Positions 7,848 to 18,433 of a stretch of 45,413 nucleotides of DNA are shown here, piece after piece. Position numbers and translations under genes: made by a program. Below the pieces are notes generated by a model. That model saw only the letters and a list, made by a program, of their open reading frames with translations, ran no database searches and had not been told where the DNA came from. This DNA is from an uncultured Verrucomicrobiales bacterium (GTDB lineage: Bacteria > Verrucomicrobiota > Verrucomicrobiia > Verrucomicrobiales > DEV007): NCBI GenBank assembly GCA_937922595.1, contig CALAIY010000117.1, forward strand, positions 1 through 45,413. Reading direction: 5' to 3'. The first letter of the stretch is position 1; each line of letters begins with the position of its first letter.

Positions 7848-9410
7848 ATGACTCTCGAATCTTTACTCTCAGACCTCTCCGTAATTTCGGTCACTGGCGA
7901 TCCTGCCGCTATCGAAATTACAGGAATCTGCTATGATTCCCGTAAGGTCGGTGAAGGATCTGTGTTTGTTGCCCTACGTGGTGATCACGTAGATGGGCAT
8001 GATTTCATCGCTCGTGCCATTGCCGATGGTGCTGCTGCGGTTGTTGCAGAATCTCTGCCTGATACCGACAGCGGAAATATTGCCCACGTTCACGTTGAAA
8101 ATAGCCGTAAGTTTCTTGCGGATATCTCCAGCGCATTCTACGGGCATCCTTCGAAAGAAATGGCGGCCGTGGGAATCACGGGAACCAATGGCAAAACGAC
8201 CACGGCCTTTCTCCTGCACCATCTTCTTCAGACGAGCTGGCACCGTTGTGGAATGCTCGGGACAGTCCATTATTCAGATGGGGAAACCACGCTTCCCGCG
8301 ACGCATACCACTCCTGAGTCGGGCGACCTTCAGATGCTCCTTGGCGGAATGCTTGATAATGGCTGTCGTGGCGTCGTCATGGAGGTTTCCTCTCATGCTC
8401 TGCAGCTAGACCGTGTCCGTGGAACCGAATTTAACGTCGGTGTCTTCACCAATCTCTCTCAGGATCATCTCGATTTTCATAAAACTCTCGACAATTACTT
8501 CGCCGCAAAGTGTGAATTGTTCGAGATGCTCGTCGCGTCTGGTGGCAAGGCTGTCATCAATATTGATGACACCTATGGGCGCCGTCTTTATAAGATGTTT
8601 GCTGAGCGCCTTCCGTGTATCACCTACGGAATGCGCCAGGGCTGTGATCTGCGTGCTGTGGATCTTCAATACTCGAAGACGGGGACTCAGTTTCAGTTGG
8701 AGATGAAGGGGAAAGTCTACTTGGTGCGCACGCCGCTCATTGGTGGCTTCAATGTATTTAATGCTTTGGCTGCACTCGCCGCAGGCCGTGCTTTAGGGAT
8801 TAATTTCCGTGAGTCTGTCACCGCGCTGGCTAATTCGCCACAAGTGCCGGGTCGCTTTGAGCGCCTTACGGATAAGCGGCCGTTTGAGGTCTTTGTCGAT
8901 TACGCGCACACGCCGGATGCGCTGGAAAAAGCCCTCGAAACGGCTCGTGAGCTTCAGCCTGGCCGGATCGTCACCGTCTTTGGATGTGGTGGCGACCGCG
9001 ATCCTATGAAGCGCCCGTTGATGGGGCGTGCTGCCGAATACGGTAGTGATATCTGCATTGTCACTTCAGATAATCCACGCACTGAGGATCCTGAGGCGAT
9101 TCTCCGAGATGTCGTGAAAGGAATGAAAGGGGATCGTCACATCGTGATATCAGATCGCCGTGAAGCAATCGCGACAGCAATCAATAATGCTCGCGAAAGT
9201 GATTTGATCCTCATCGCTGGCAAAGGCCACGAAGATTACCAGGAAATTAATGGCGAGCGCGAATACTTCGACGACCGGGTCGTTGCTCGTGGCTATTTCG
9301 CTGGAGCCGCGAGTGCGATCAATGACGTTCGTGTTGAGCGCCAGGCAGAGCGCGAGAAGCAACGCGAAGAGCGCCGCAAAGAACGCGAAGCAGAAGAAGA
9401 CGAATCTTAA
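7848..9410 (+). CDS. murE: UDP-MurNAc-tripeptide synthetase MurE
   Basis: 520 aa; adds the third residue of the peptidoglycan stem peptide to UDP-MurNAc-L-Ala-D-Glu with ATP. G112-T-N-G-K116-T is the ATP P-loop, followed by the central domain (TTPESGDL, EVSSHALQLDRV) and the C-terminal ligase domain. The motif D408-N-P-R411 marks enzymes that use meso-diaminopimelate, so the wall is predicted to be mDAP type. The last 30 residues are a highly charged Arg/Glu tail that goes beyond the usual family end. It sits 15 bp after ftsI and 4 bp before murF. Confidence 0.97.
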   Translation: MTLESLLSDLSVISVTGDPAAIEITGICYDSRKVGEGSVFVALRGDHVDGHDFIARAIADGAAAVVAESLPDTDSGNIAHVHVENSRKFLADISSAFYGHPSKEMAAVGITGTNGKTTTAFLLHHLLQTSWHRCGMLGTVHYSDGETTLPATHTTPESGDLQMLLGGMLDNGCRGVVMEVSSHALQLDRVRGTEFNVGVFTNLSQDHLDFHKTLDNYFAAKCELFEMLVASGGKAVINIDDTYGRRLYKMFAERLPCITYGMRQGCDLRAVDLQYSKTGTQFQLEMKGKVYLVRTPLIGGFNVFNALAALAAGRALGINFRESVTALANSPQVPGRFERLTDKRPFEVFVDYAHTPDALEKALETARELQPGRIVTVFGCGGDRDPMKRPLMGRAAEYGSDICIVTSDNPRTEDPEAILRDVVKGMKGDRHIVISDRREAIATAINNARESDLILIAGKGHEDYQEINGEREYFDDRVVARGYFAGAASAINDVRVERQAEREKQREERRKEREAEEDES

Positions 9411-9414
9411 TTAA

Positions 9415-10782
9415 TTGAAACACCTCGACCTCCAGACCTTGGCAGTAATGGCCGGTGGCACTCTTATTCAAGGGAGTCCCAGTGCTATTGCTACGAGTGT
9501 ATCCACTGATACTCGGAGTATCCCCGAAGCGGCGCTATTTATTGCGTTGGTCGGTGAGAGGTTTGATGCGCATACATTTCTTGCTCAGGCAGCAGGTGCG
9601 GGAGCTGCGGTGCTCATGGTTTCGGCGGAGCCGGAAGTGGGCTTTCCTGATAATGTCGGAATTATTAAGGTGGAAGATACCCTTTTGGGGCTTCAATCAC
9701 TGGCACGAGCTCATCGTAAGCTGCTTGCTTCGCGGGGTCTCGCAATTACGGGCTCTAGCGGGAAAACCTCCACAAAAGATATGGCGCTATCGGTGCTATC
9801 TTCAAGGTTCCAATCGCGCGCCACCGCAGGAAATTTCAACAATCACATTGGTCTTCCACTGACGCTTCTCGCCATGGAAGAGGGAGACGAGGCCGGTGTC
9901 TGGGAAATGGGGATGAGTAACCCTGGCGAAATCGCAGTGCTTGCAGAAATCGCCAATCCAGACGTTGCCATCGTGACCAATGTGGGGACTGCGCACATTG
10001 AATTCATGGGGTCACGTGAAGCGATTGCGGATGAGAAGGGGAGCCTACCTGCATATCTCGATGAATCGGGCACGGCGATACTTTGTGCTGAAGATGACTT
10101 CACACCCCAAATTGCCGAATTGGTAAAGGGAACTGTCCTCACCGGCGGCTTCGCCGAAACTGCCGACATTCGTGCGACAGACCTCGAGGCTACGGAAAAC
10201 GGGACGAAATTTACTCTCACTTACCAAAATGAAACTGCCGAAGCTTACTTGCCGGTAGCAGGGGAGCACATGGTGCAAAATGCTACCTTGGCCGTTGCCT
10301 CCGGAATTGCTTTTGGAATTCCCCTTGCGGATTCCGCCGCAGCATTGGCCAATTTGAATCTCACTTCGGGGCGGCTCACTCCAGTGACTGCGGCAGGGTT
10401 GCGGTTTCTTGATGATAGCTATAATGCGAATCCGGATTCGACTTGTGCCGCCCTACGCACGCTTTCCCAATTACCAGTGCCTGAAAATGGCCGACGCATC
10501 GCGGTGCTTGGCGACATGGCTGAGCTTGGCGATTCTGCTGAAGCGGCTCACCGCGAAGTTGGCGAATTTGCCGCAGGCTGTGGAATTGATATTCTCCTCG
10601 CGGTGGGGGCTGGCCCCTCCTCCATGGAGAATTCGGGCGTTGCCCAAACAATCCTTCTCGAAGATACCGCTGCGGCTGCCGATTGGCTCGCTGGGGCGGC
10701 GACTCAATCTGACCTCATACTCCTCAAAGGCTCCCGATCCGCAAAGATGGAAGCTGTAATCTCTCAACTCTCTGCCACCTGA
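9415..10782 (+). CDS. murF: UDP-MurNAc-tripeptide:D-Ala-D-Ala ligase MurF
   Basis: 455 aa; adds D-Ala-D-Ala to complete the UDP-MurNAc-pentapeptide. The P-loop is G113-S-S-G-K117-T, with GNFNNHIGLPLTLL and the C-terminal motif LDDSYNANPDS followed by VLGDMAELG typical of MurF. The start is a TTG at 9415, four bases after the murE stop, with no obvious Shine-Dalgarno site. Its TGA overlaps the mraY ATG by one base, which suggests coupled translation. Confidence 0.97.
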   Translation: MKHLDLQTLAVMAGGTLIQGSPSAIATSVSTDTRSIPEAALFIALVGERFDAHTFLAQAAGAGAAVLMVSAEPEVGFPDNVGIIKVEDTLLGLQSLARAHRKLLASRGLAITGSSGKTSTKDMALSVLSSRFQSRATAGNFNNHIGLPLTLLAMEEGDEAGVWEMGMSNPGEIAVLAEIANPDVAIVTNVGTAHIEFMGSREAIADEKGSLPAYLDESGTAILCAEDDFTPQIAELVKGTVLTGGFAETADIRATDLEATENGTKFTLTYQNETAEAYLPVAGEHMVQNATLAVASGIAFGIPLADSAAALANLNLTSGRLTPVTAAGLRFLDDSYNANPDSTCAALRTLSQLPVPENGRRIAVLGDMAELGDSAEAAHREVGEFAAGCGIDILLAVGAGPSSMENSGVAQTILLEDTAAAADWLAGAATQSDLILLKGSRSAKMEAVISQLSAT

Positions 10783-11894
10783 TGCTCTACTGGCTCTACG
10801 AGATCTCTCAAGACACCGAACTGCAGAAGTTTTTCAATATCTTCCGCTACCAGACTTTCCGCGCCGGCTTCGCCTGTGTCGCTGCTTTCCTCATAGTGAT
10901 GTTACTAGGTGAGAAGGTGATCCGACGGCTGATTTCGATGAAGATTGGTCAGCCAATTCGCTCTGCGGAGGAAGTTCACAAATTGCACGAGCTTCACGGT
11001 GCTAAAGCAGGCACTCCTACGATGGGGGGTGTGCTCATGATTGGTGGCGTGGTCATTGCGACTTTACTCGCAGCTCGCTGGAGTAGTCCCTACGTCTGGG
11101 CATGTCTCTTCGTTTTCTGCGGCCACGCGATCCTTGGATTTCTTGATGATTACGCGAAGGTGAAAAAGAAAACTTCGGAAGGTGTGAGCGCTCGCTTCAA
11201 GCTTTTTCTTCAATGCGTAATTTCATTAATCGCGTGTGCCTGGCTCTTCTATAATCCTAGCACGCGCGATCATATTGCTGAGTTCCATGTTCCGTTTCTC
11301 AAGGTTCCGCTGATTGATCAAACACCAGCTTGGATTGCTCTGCCGTTTTTCGCGATTGTGATCATTGGTGCCTCGAATGCGGTGAATCTCACTGATGGGC
11401 TGGATGGCCTCGCTTCTGGCTGCACTGTTTCTACCGCTCTTACATATGCTGCATTTGCCTACCTCGGAGGCAATGCCCTCGCTTCCGAGTATTTGCGTAT
11501 CCCTTCGGATGCCCTCCTCGGAGAAGTTGCAATCGTCTGTCTCGCCCTCGCAGGCTCGGCACTTGGTTTTCTATGGTTCAATGCCTATCCGGCGCGTGTT
11601 TTCATGGGCGATACTGGATCGCTCGCAATTGGTGGCCTCATCGGTATGGTAGCAATCTGCTGCCGTCAGGAGCTCGCGCTCGTTATTGTCGGCGGTGTTT
11701 TCGTCATGGAAGCCGGATCGGTGATGCTTCAGGTCGGTAGCTTTAAGCTGCGCAAGAAACGCATTTTCCGGATGGCTCCCATCCACCACCATTTCGAACT
11801 TGGCGGCTGGAAAGAGACGCAGGTGATCACCCGCTTTTGGATTCTCTCGATCTTCTGCGCACTCCTCGGCCTCGCCACACTCAAATTACGCTAG
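10782..11894 (+). CDS. mraY: Phospho-MurNAc-pentapeptide transferase MraY
   Basis: 370 aa polytopic membrane enzyme that transfers phospho-MurNAc-pentapeptide to undecaprenyl phosphate, forming lipid I. About ten transmembrane helices are visible. Family motifs are KAGTPTMGG, GFLDDYAKV (catalytic Asp pair), NAVNLTDGLDGLA and MGDTGSLAIGG, then APIHHHFEL near the C-terminus. The start codon overlaps the murF stop by one base. Length matches the family. Confidence 0.98.
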   Translation: MLYWLYEISQDTELQKFFNIFRYQTFRAGFACVAAFLIVMLLGEKVIRRLISMKIGQPIRSAEEVHKLHELHGAKAGTPTMGGVLMIGGVVIATLLAARWSSPYVWACLFVFCGHAILGFLDDYAKVKKKTSEGVSARFKLFLQCVISLIACAWLFYNPSTRDHIAEFHVPFLKVPLIDQTPAWIALPFFAIVIIGASNAVNLTDGLDGLASGCTVSTALTYAAFAYLGGNALASEYLRIPSDALLGEVAIVCLALAGSALGFLWFNAYPARVFMGDTGSLAIGGLIGMVAICCRQELALVIVGGVFVMEAGSVMLQVGSFKLRKKRIFRMAPIHHHFELGGWKETQVITRFWILSIFCALLGLATLKLR

Positions 11895-11908
11895 CAAGAA
11901 TATAACTT

Positions 11909-13273
11909 ATGAAACTCAAAGGCCAAAAAGTCGTCGTTATCGGCGCGGGCGTTAGCGGCATCGCCGCCGCCCGCCTCGCCCTCTCCAAAGAGGCGGAAGT
12001 CACCCTCCTCGATACCGGCTCTCACGATAAACTCATCACTCGTGCTGCGACGCTTCGTAGCGAGGGAATCAACGTCATCACGGGTGACAAAGCACTCGAA
12101 GCAGAAACCGAAGGTTTCGCTCTCGGGGTCATTAGTCCCGGGATTGATCCATCTTGGCCGCTCGCCGCGCGCTATATGGACAAGGTGAAGGTGATTTCTG
12201 AGCTGGAATTCGCATTCCTCTATCTTTCCAAGCACACTAAGGTGATCGCGATCACCGGCACGAACGGGAAGACCACTACCACTGGTCTCATTGCGACCAC
12301 TTTGAACGCATCGGGAATCGCTTGCTCTCCTTGCGGAAACTACGGCACGCCTCTCTCATCGCTTGTTGATTCGCGGCAGGTTCCCAAGGTTGTCGCAATC
12401 GAGGTAAGTTCCTTTCAGTTGGAAAAGATCGAAACATTCCGCGCGGATGTCGTCGTCTGGCTGAATTTTGCGGAAGATCACCTTGATCGCCATCCGGACA
12501 TGAAGTCTTACCGGGAAGCAAAGCTTCGTGTGTTTGAGAACCTGACTAAGGATGATTTAGCCATCGTAAGAGCCGGAGAAAAAGTACCAAATCATGATGC
12601 TAAATCTATTAGCTTTTGCGGAGATCTTCGGACCAAGGCAGACTATACGGTCAAAGGCACGGAAATTTTCTACAAGAGTAAGATGGTTTGCGATATGCTG
12701 GATAGTCCGATTCGCGGGCGGCATAATGCTGAGAACGTAATGGCAACAATTGCCGCAGTGACGGCTCTCGGAGCGACTGCCGCAGACGTTCAGGAGGCAC
12801 TTCCTAATTTCCGGGCTCCACTTCACCGCTGCGAACTGGTGGACACCGCAGATGATGGAACTGAATTCATCAATGACTCCAAAAGCACGAATATTCACTC
12901 CCTCGAATGTGCGTTAAACGCATTCGATGTGCCAATGGCTCTCATCGTGGGCGGAAAAGACAAAGGCCTTGATTACAAGAAGGTTGCCGCAGTCGTGAAG
13001 AAAAAGACCTGCGCTGTCGTCACCATCGGAGAGATTGGTAAAGATCTCGCGAAGTTATTCAAAGGGACCCACGTGGAAACGATGGATCAAGCGGTCGATA
13101 CCGCCACGAGCCTCCTTCGTAAGCTATCGCCGAGTAGTACAGGAATGGTACTGCTCTCTCCAGGCACCTCTTCATTCGACCAATATTCGAGCTACGCCGA
13201 TCGCGGCGATGCTTTCCGCCACGCTGTTGGCAATCTTATCCACAAAGAATCTCCAGACCCAATACTTCCATGA
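11909..13273 (+). CDS. murD: UDP-MurNAc-L-alanine:D-glutamate ligase MurD
   Basis: 454 aa; adds D-glutamate to UDP-MurNAc-L-Ala. The N-terminal Rossmann motif (VIGAGVSGIAAARLAL) binds the uridine nucleotide. The ATP P-loop is G117-T-N-G-K121-TTT, followed by AIEVSSFQLEKIETF, FAEDHLDRH and the C-terminal NDSKSTN motif typical of MurD. The stop overlaps the next start as ATGA (13270-13273). Confidence 0.97.
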   Translation: MKLKGQKVVVIGAGVSGIAAARLALSKEAEVTLLDTGSHDKLITRAATLRSEGINVITGDKALEAETEGFALGVISPGIDPSWPLAARYMDKVKVISELEFAFLYLSKHTKVIAITGTNGKTTTTGLIATTLNASGIACSPCGNYGTPLSSLVDSRQVPKVVAIEVSSFQLEKIETFRADVVVWLNFAEDHLDRHPDMKSYREAKLRVFENLTKDDLAIVRAGEKVPNHDAKSISFCGDLRTKADYTVKGTEIFYKSKMVCDMLDSPIRGRHNAENVMATIAAVTALGATAADVQEALPNFRAPLHRCELVDTADDGTEFINDSKSTNIHSLECALNAFDVPMALIVGGKDKGLDYKKVAAVVKKKTCAVVTIGEIGKDLAKLFKGTHVETMDQAVDTATSLLRKLSPSSTGMVLLSPGTSSFDQYSSYADRGDAFRHAVGNLIHKESPDPILP

Positions 13274-14184
13274 GCAGAAAGAGTAAAACATCGAATGGAG
13301 GTGTGCTTCGCACCCTCCGCGCCCGTGCCCAAAGTGTCACCATGCACGTCACCGAAGAGGACGATTGGGACACTGATGTCCCCAATGTGCGGTTTTCCCG
13401 AATCATTGGCGTCGTTGTGCTTCTCCACGTCATCGCGGTGGGAGGAATTCTCACGTTCAACCAAATCGGTAAGAAGGAAGATAACGCGGAAAGTTTCGCA
13501 GCGTCTACTCCGAAAGCGCAGCGCTCGGTAAAGCTTAGCTCAACCGAACTCGTCCCGGAAAACTCTCGTGCACCGAAGTTTGGAGATCCCGCTGTGCGGG
13601 GGCTCAAGCATCACCGAGTTTCCTCTGGGGATAACTTGATGACGATTGCTCGCCAGCACGACGTTTCTATCACTGCGCTTGAGGAAGTGAATAATTTGAA
13701 TTCTGGAGCACCGCTCCACCCAGGATTCATTCTCTACATTCCAAACAAGACGATCACTGCTTCAGCTTCCAATGATGTCCAGAACGTCGTGGATAATCAA
13801 AGTCGCGGACGCGTGGTGGCAAATAATCGAGCCAGCGGATCTGGTGTCGTTCCGGTTGCGATGAATCCTGCAGTTCTTGAAGTGGATACTTCACGTGCGG
13901 CTCCGATTCCCCAGCCGACTTCACGACCTACGGTGCCTGATAGCCCAACGATTGTTCGGGAAACACCGCCGTCCGCTCCTGTACCGCCGACTGTTGCTCC
14001 GACGAAGCAGAAGGATGTGCGTGCAGTCGTGAAATATTACACCTTTCAAAAAGGTGATACCGCGTATTCGCTTGGACGCCGCTTTGGAATCAGCCATACG
14101 AAGTTGCTTCAGATGAATGGGATTTCCGATCCGCGCACGATTCAGGTGGGACAGCAAATTCGCGTCCCAATGAAAACGCAATAA
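13270..14184 (+). CDS. Membrane-anchored protein with two LysM domains
   Basis: 304 aa. A cytoplasmic N-terminus of about 43 residues leads to one transmembrane helix (about 44-64). Two LysM domains follow: residues 113-158 (HHRVSSGDNLMTIARQHDVS) and about 257-302 (YTFQKGDTAYSLGRRFGIS). They are joined by a Pro/Thr-rich linker. LysM domains bind N-acetylglucosamine-containing glycan, so the protein probably ties the inner membrane to peptidoglycan. No enzymatic domain is seen. It is inserted between murD (4-bp overlap) and ftsW in the dcw operon, so a role at the division site is a reasonable inference, not shown. Confidence 0.85.
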   Translation: MSRKSKTSNGGVLRTLRARAQSVTMHVTEEDDWDTDVPNVRFSRIIGVVVLLHVIAVGGILTFNQIGKKEDNAESFAASTPKAQRSVKLSSTELVPENSRAPKFGDPAVRGLKHHRVSSGDNLMTIARQHDVSITALEEVNNLNSGAPLHPGFILYIPNKTITASASNDVQNVVDNQSRGRVVANNRASGSGVVPVAMNPAVLEVDTSRAAPIPQPTSRPTVPDSPTIVRETPPSAPVPPTVAPTKQKDVRAVVKYYTFQKGDTAYSLGRRFGISHTKLLQMNGISDPRTIQVGQQIRVPMKTQ

Positions 14185-14204
14185 GTCTGGATTTTATCTC
14201 CCGA

Positions 14205-15410
14205 GTGACGAAACAGCGAAAAAAGCGTATCAATGCAGCCGGCTCTGTGACCGGGCAGGTGAGTGTATTACTTCTCATCGCGCCTGTAGTTGCATTGGTG
14301 GCGCTGGGTCTTGTGATGCTCGGGAGTACTGGGGGATTCAGCGCGGAAAGTGGCTCGGATCTTTACTTTAATGTAAAGCGCCAGATTCTCTGGCTTAGTG
14401 TGGGCGGATGCGCGTGCTGTGGGCTCACGATGATTGATTATCATCTCTTTGAGAAGTTTCGCGTCCCGCTATTCGTCCTTTCAGTAGTGTTGCTGGCGGC
14501 CTGTTTTGTTCCTTTTATTGGTGAGCGGGTAAATGGTGCCTCTCGCTGGATTAGTGGGAAGGCAATCGGCCTGGATTTTTTGCGTTTTCAGCCTTCAGAG
14601 CTGGGTAAGCTCTGCGCGATTGTATTTCTTGCCGCCTGGTATCACCGGCGGGATAAGGATGAGGCGGCTGAATTTGGTGAAGGATTTTTCAGGCCGCTGC
14701 TCCTTATCGGGCTGCTCGTGCTTCTTATTGGTGCGGAAGTGGATCTTGGAAGTGCTGCGCTTGTGGTGGCTGTTTCGGTGGCCGTGATGTTTGTTGCTGG
14801 TGTCGGTATGAAATACCTTTCGGTAATGGCTGGTGCGGGCCTCGCTGGGCTGGCGTTGATGATTTATCTTATCCCAAACCGGACGGCGCGTTTAGTGGCG
14901 TTTCTCGATCTCGAAGCTCATAAGACGGATATCGGTATGCAGCAGTGGCGAGCCTTGCTCGCGCTTGGCTCAGGGGGGCTTGAAGGGCTTGGGCTTGGGC
15001 TTGGGCGACAGAAGATGGCTTATCTTCCTTTCGCGCATACGGATTTTATTTTCCCCATCATTGGTGAGGAATTGGGCATTTATTACACGCTTGGTGTGGT
15101 GCTCTGTTTCGCGCTCATTTTGGCTGCGGGATATGTGATCGCCCTTTATGCGCCAGACCGCTTTGGGCGTCTTTTGGCATTCGGTCTCACGACGGCGATT
15201 GTTCTCCAGGCTGCTCTTAATATTGCGGTCACCACGGGGACGCTGCCAAACAAAGGGCTTCCGCTTCCATTTGTGAGTTATGGAGGATCCAATTTACTTT
15301 TCTGCCTTGCTTCGCTGGGGATTATTTTGAATATCTATCGCCAGGGGACGAATCTTAGTGCGTCGTCTACGCCAAGGATCAGTAAGTCGAAGGTGACGCC
15401 GAGGCTGTGA
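14205..15410 (+). CDS. ftsW: Septal peptidoglycan glycosyltransferase FtsW
   Basis: 401 aa SEDS-family membrane protein with about ten transmembrane helices; polymerises lipid II at the septum together with FtsI. The family signatures are FLRFQPSELGKL, the loop ending in GADVDLG-like GAEVDLGSAAL, FAHTDFIFPIIGEELG and the C-terminal LPFVSYGGSNLLFC. The start is GTG at 14205. It ends the dcw run in this window: murG, murC, murB, ftsQ, ftsA and ftsZ do not follow, and the next gene is convergent 26 bp away. Confidence 0.94.
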   Translation: MTKQRKKRINAAGSVTGQVSVLLLIAPVVALVALGLVMLGSTGGFSAESGSDLYFNVKRQILWLSVGGCACCGLTMIDYHLFEKFRVPLFVLSVVLLAACFVPFIGERVNGASRWISGKAIGLDFLRFQPSELGKLCAIVFLAAWYHRRDKDEAAEFGEGFFRPLLLIGLLVLLIGAEVDLGSAALVVAVSVAVMFVAGVGMKYLSVMAGAGLAGLALMIYLIPNRTARLVAFLDLEAHKTDIGMQQWRALLALGSGGLEGLGLGLGRQKMAYLPFAHTDFIFPIIGEELGIYYTLGVVLCFALILAAGYVIALYAPDRFGRLLAFGLTTAIVLQAALNIAVTTGTLPNKGLPLPFVSYGGSNLLFCLASLGIILNIYRQGTNLSASSTPRISKSKVTPRL

Positions 15411-15436
15411 GGGGTGGTTTTTCTTCCGCTTGGAAG

Positions 15437-15988
15437 TTAGCACTTTTTGTTGTCTCGCAGTGACTCGCGGAGTTCTTCCACGGTTTTCTTTAGGTCTTCA
15501 GTGGCGGTAGCGAAGCGTTTGAAGAATTTTTCACTTTCGCGATCCATGAAGATTCCAAGCATTTCGCTGGGACCCATTGCGAGATTGCGGCCATCAACGC
15601 GCACTTTGTAGGTGCCGGATGCGGTGCAGTGAGGGCGCCGGGCGCTTGCGGGGATCTCGATGCGGATGAATGGCGTTTCCGAGGTGTTTTCGAAATAGAT
15701 CTCTACATGTACGGGGGGGAGGCATGCGGAGGCGCGATTGAGTATTGCGAGCTTCGCAGAATCTCCAATTTCGCAGCCTGTGATTTCGGTGCCTTGGAGG
15801 CCGTCTTCAGTGACGGTCTCGGAAACGCCGATGAGGATGGCACCGCCGGTCTCGGAATTGGCGAAGGCAACGAGGTCTTCTGAGTGCAGCCCATCGGGAT
15901 GGGCTTTGAAATCGAGCTGCGAGCCTTCTTGCTGAGCAAGTAAGCGGCGGCCGCGGTTGCTGATGCCTCTGAAGGTTTGGCGGTTCAA
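15437..15988 (-). CDS. AlbA_2 (Schlafen-type) domain protein
   Basis: 183 aa with an AlbA_2 domain at about residues 15-140 (EGSQLDFKAH, then AFANSETGGAILIGV) and a short coiled-coil tail (about 150-180). It lacks the ATPase-like and winged-helix parts of the AlbA_2 protein at 107-1480. The start is probably TTG at 15988. It follows the small gene at 15999-16154 by 10 bp and thiC by about 170 bp, all on the minus strand, so it is likely to be on the thiC transcript. Function is unknown; the fold suggests nucleic-acid or nucleotide binding. Confidence 0.8.
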   Translation of the reverse strand: MNRQTFRGISNRGRRLLAQQEGSQLDFKAHPDGLHSEDLVAFANSETGGAILIGVSETVTEDGLQGTEITGCEIGDSAKLAILNRASACLPPVHVEIYFENTSETPFIRIEIPASARRPHCTASGTYKVRVDGRNLAMGPSEMLGIFMDRESEKFFKRFATATEDLKKTVEELRESLRDNKKC

Positions 15989-15998
15989 CTTGGGAGGT

Positions 15999-16154
15999 TC
16001 ACTTTTCTAAAAATGAGCGGAGGAGGAAACCGAGTTTACCCTGGAGTTTGCGGTGGTCGGTGCCTGGTAGGGATTCGTCGGCGAGCACGGAATCCCAAAT
16101 CCGAAGATTGAACTCGGTTTGGGATTCCGTAGGTGCTTCGGTGACGAGGCTCAT
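15999..16154 (-). CDS. 51-aa protein of unknown function
   Basis: An ATG at 16154, six bases after the thiC stop, opens 51 codons ending in TGA at 15999. The product (begins MSLVTEAPTESQTEF, ends LLRSFLEK) has a balanced, soluble composition. Tight packing between thiC and the AlbA_2 gene (6 and 10 bp gaps) supports translation. I do not recognise a family. Confidence 0.55.
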   Translation of the reverse strand: MSLVTEAPTESQTEFNLRIWDSVLADESLPGTDHRKLQGKLGFLLRSFLEK

Positions 16155-16160
16155 AGCGGC

Positions 16161-18227
<2,067 letters not shown>

Positions 18228-18252
18228 TTAAAGGGTGAAAAAAGGCTGTGCC

Positions 18253-18345
18253 TGAAGCTTCCGACGGCGGCATGACCCGCTTCCGGTTTTGAGGGTTTGG
18301 TTCTCAGCCGTGGCTCCTGGAATGGAGGGCGGCACCCCTGCTTCG
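18253..18345 (-). promoter_or_regulatory. TPP riboswitch (THI element) upstream of thiC
   Basis: Read on the minus strand, the leader has all the conserved parts of the thiamine pyrophosphate aptamer in order. GGGGTGCC lies at 18339-18332, GCTGAGA at about 18308-18302, ACCCTC at 18296-18291, and GGGTCATGCCG, CCGTCGGAAGC towards 18256. GAAGC (18344-18340) and GCTTC (18258-18254) can close stem P1. Downstream, CAGCC (18248-18244) directly before six T (18243-18238) could pair with the GGCTG of the aptamer core to give a terminator-like alternative fold; this part is inference. Confidence 0.93.
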
Positions 18346-18350
18346 CCTTC

Positions 18351-18379
18351 AGGATAGGGAAGGGGGCGCGGGGGTGCAA
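18351..18379 (-). promoter_or_regulatory. thiC promoter
   Basis: On the minus strand TTGCAC (18379-18374) and TATCCT (18356-18351) are 17 bp apart. Transcription would begin near 18344, exactly at the 5' side of riboswitch stem P1, which strongly supports the pair. Confidence 0.7.
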
Positions 18380-18433
18380 GAATATCATTGCCGGGTGTCT
18401 AGGGGGCCGGTATGGAGAGGGTATCCCCCCGCT

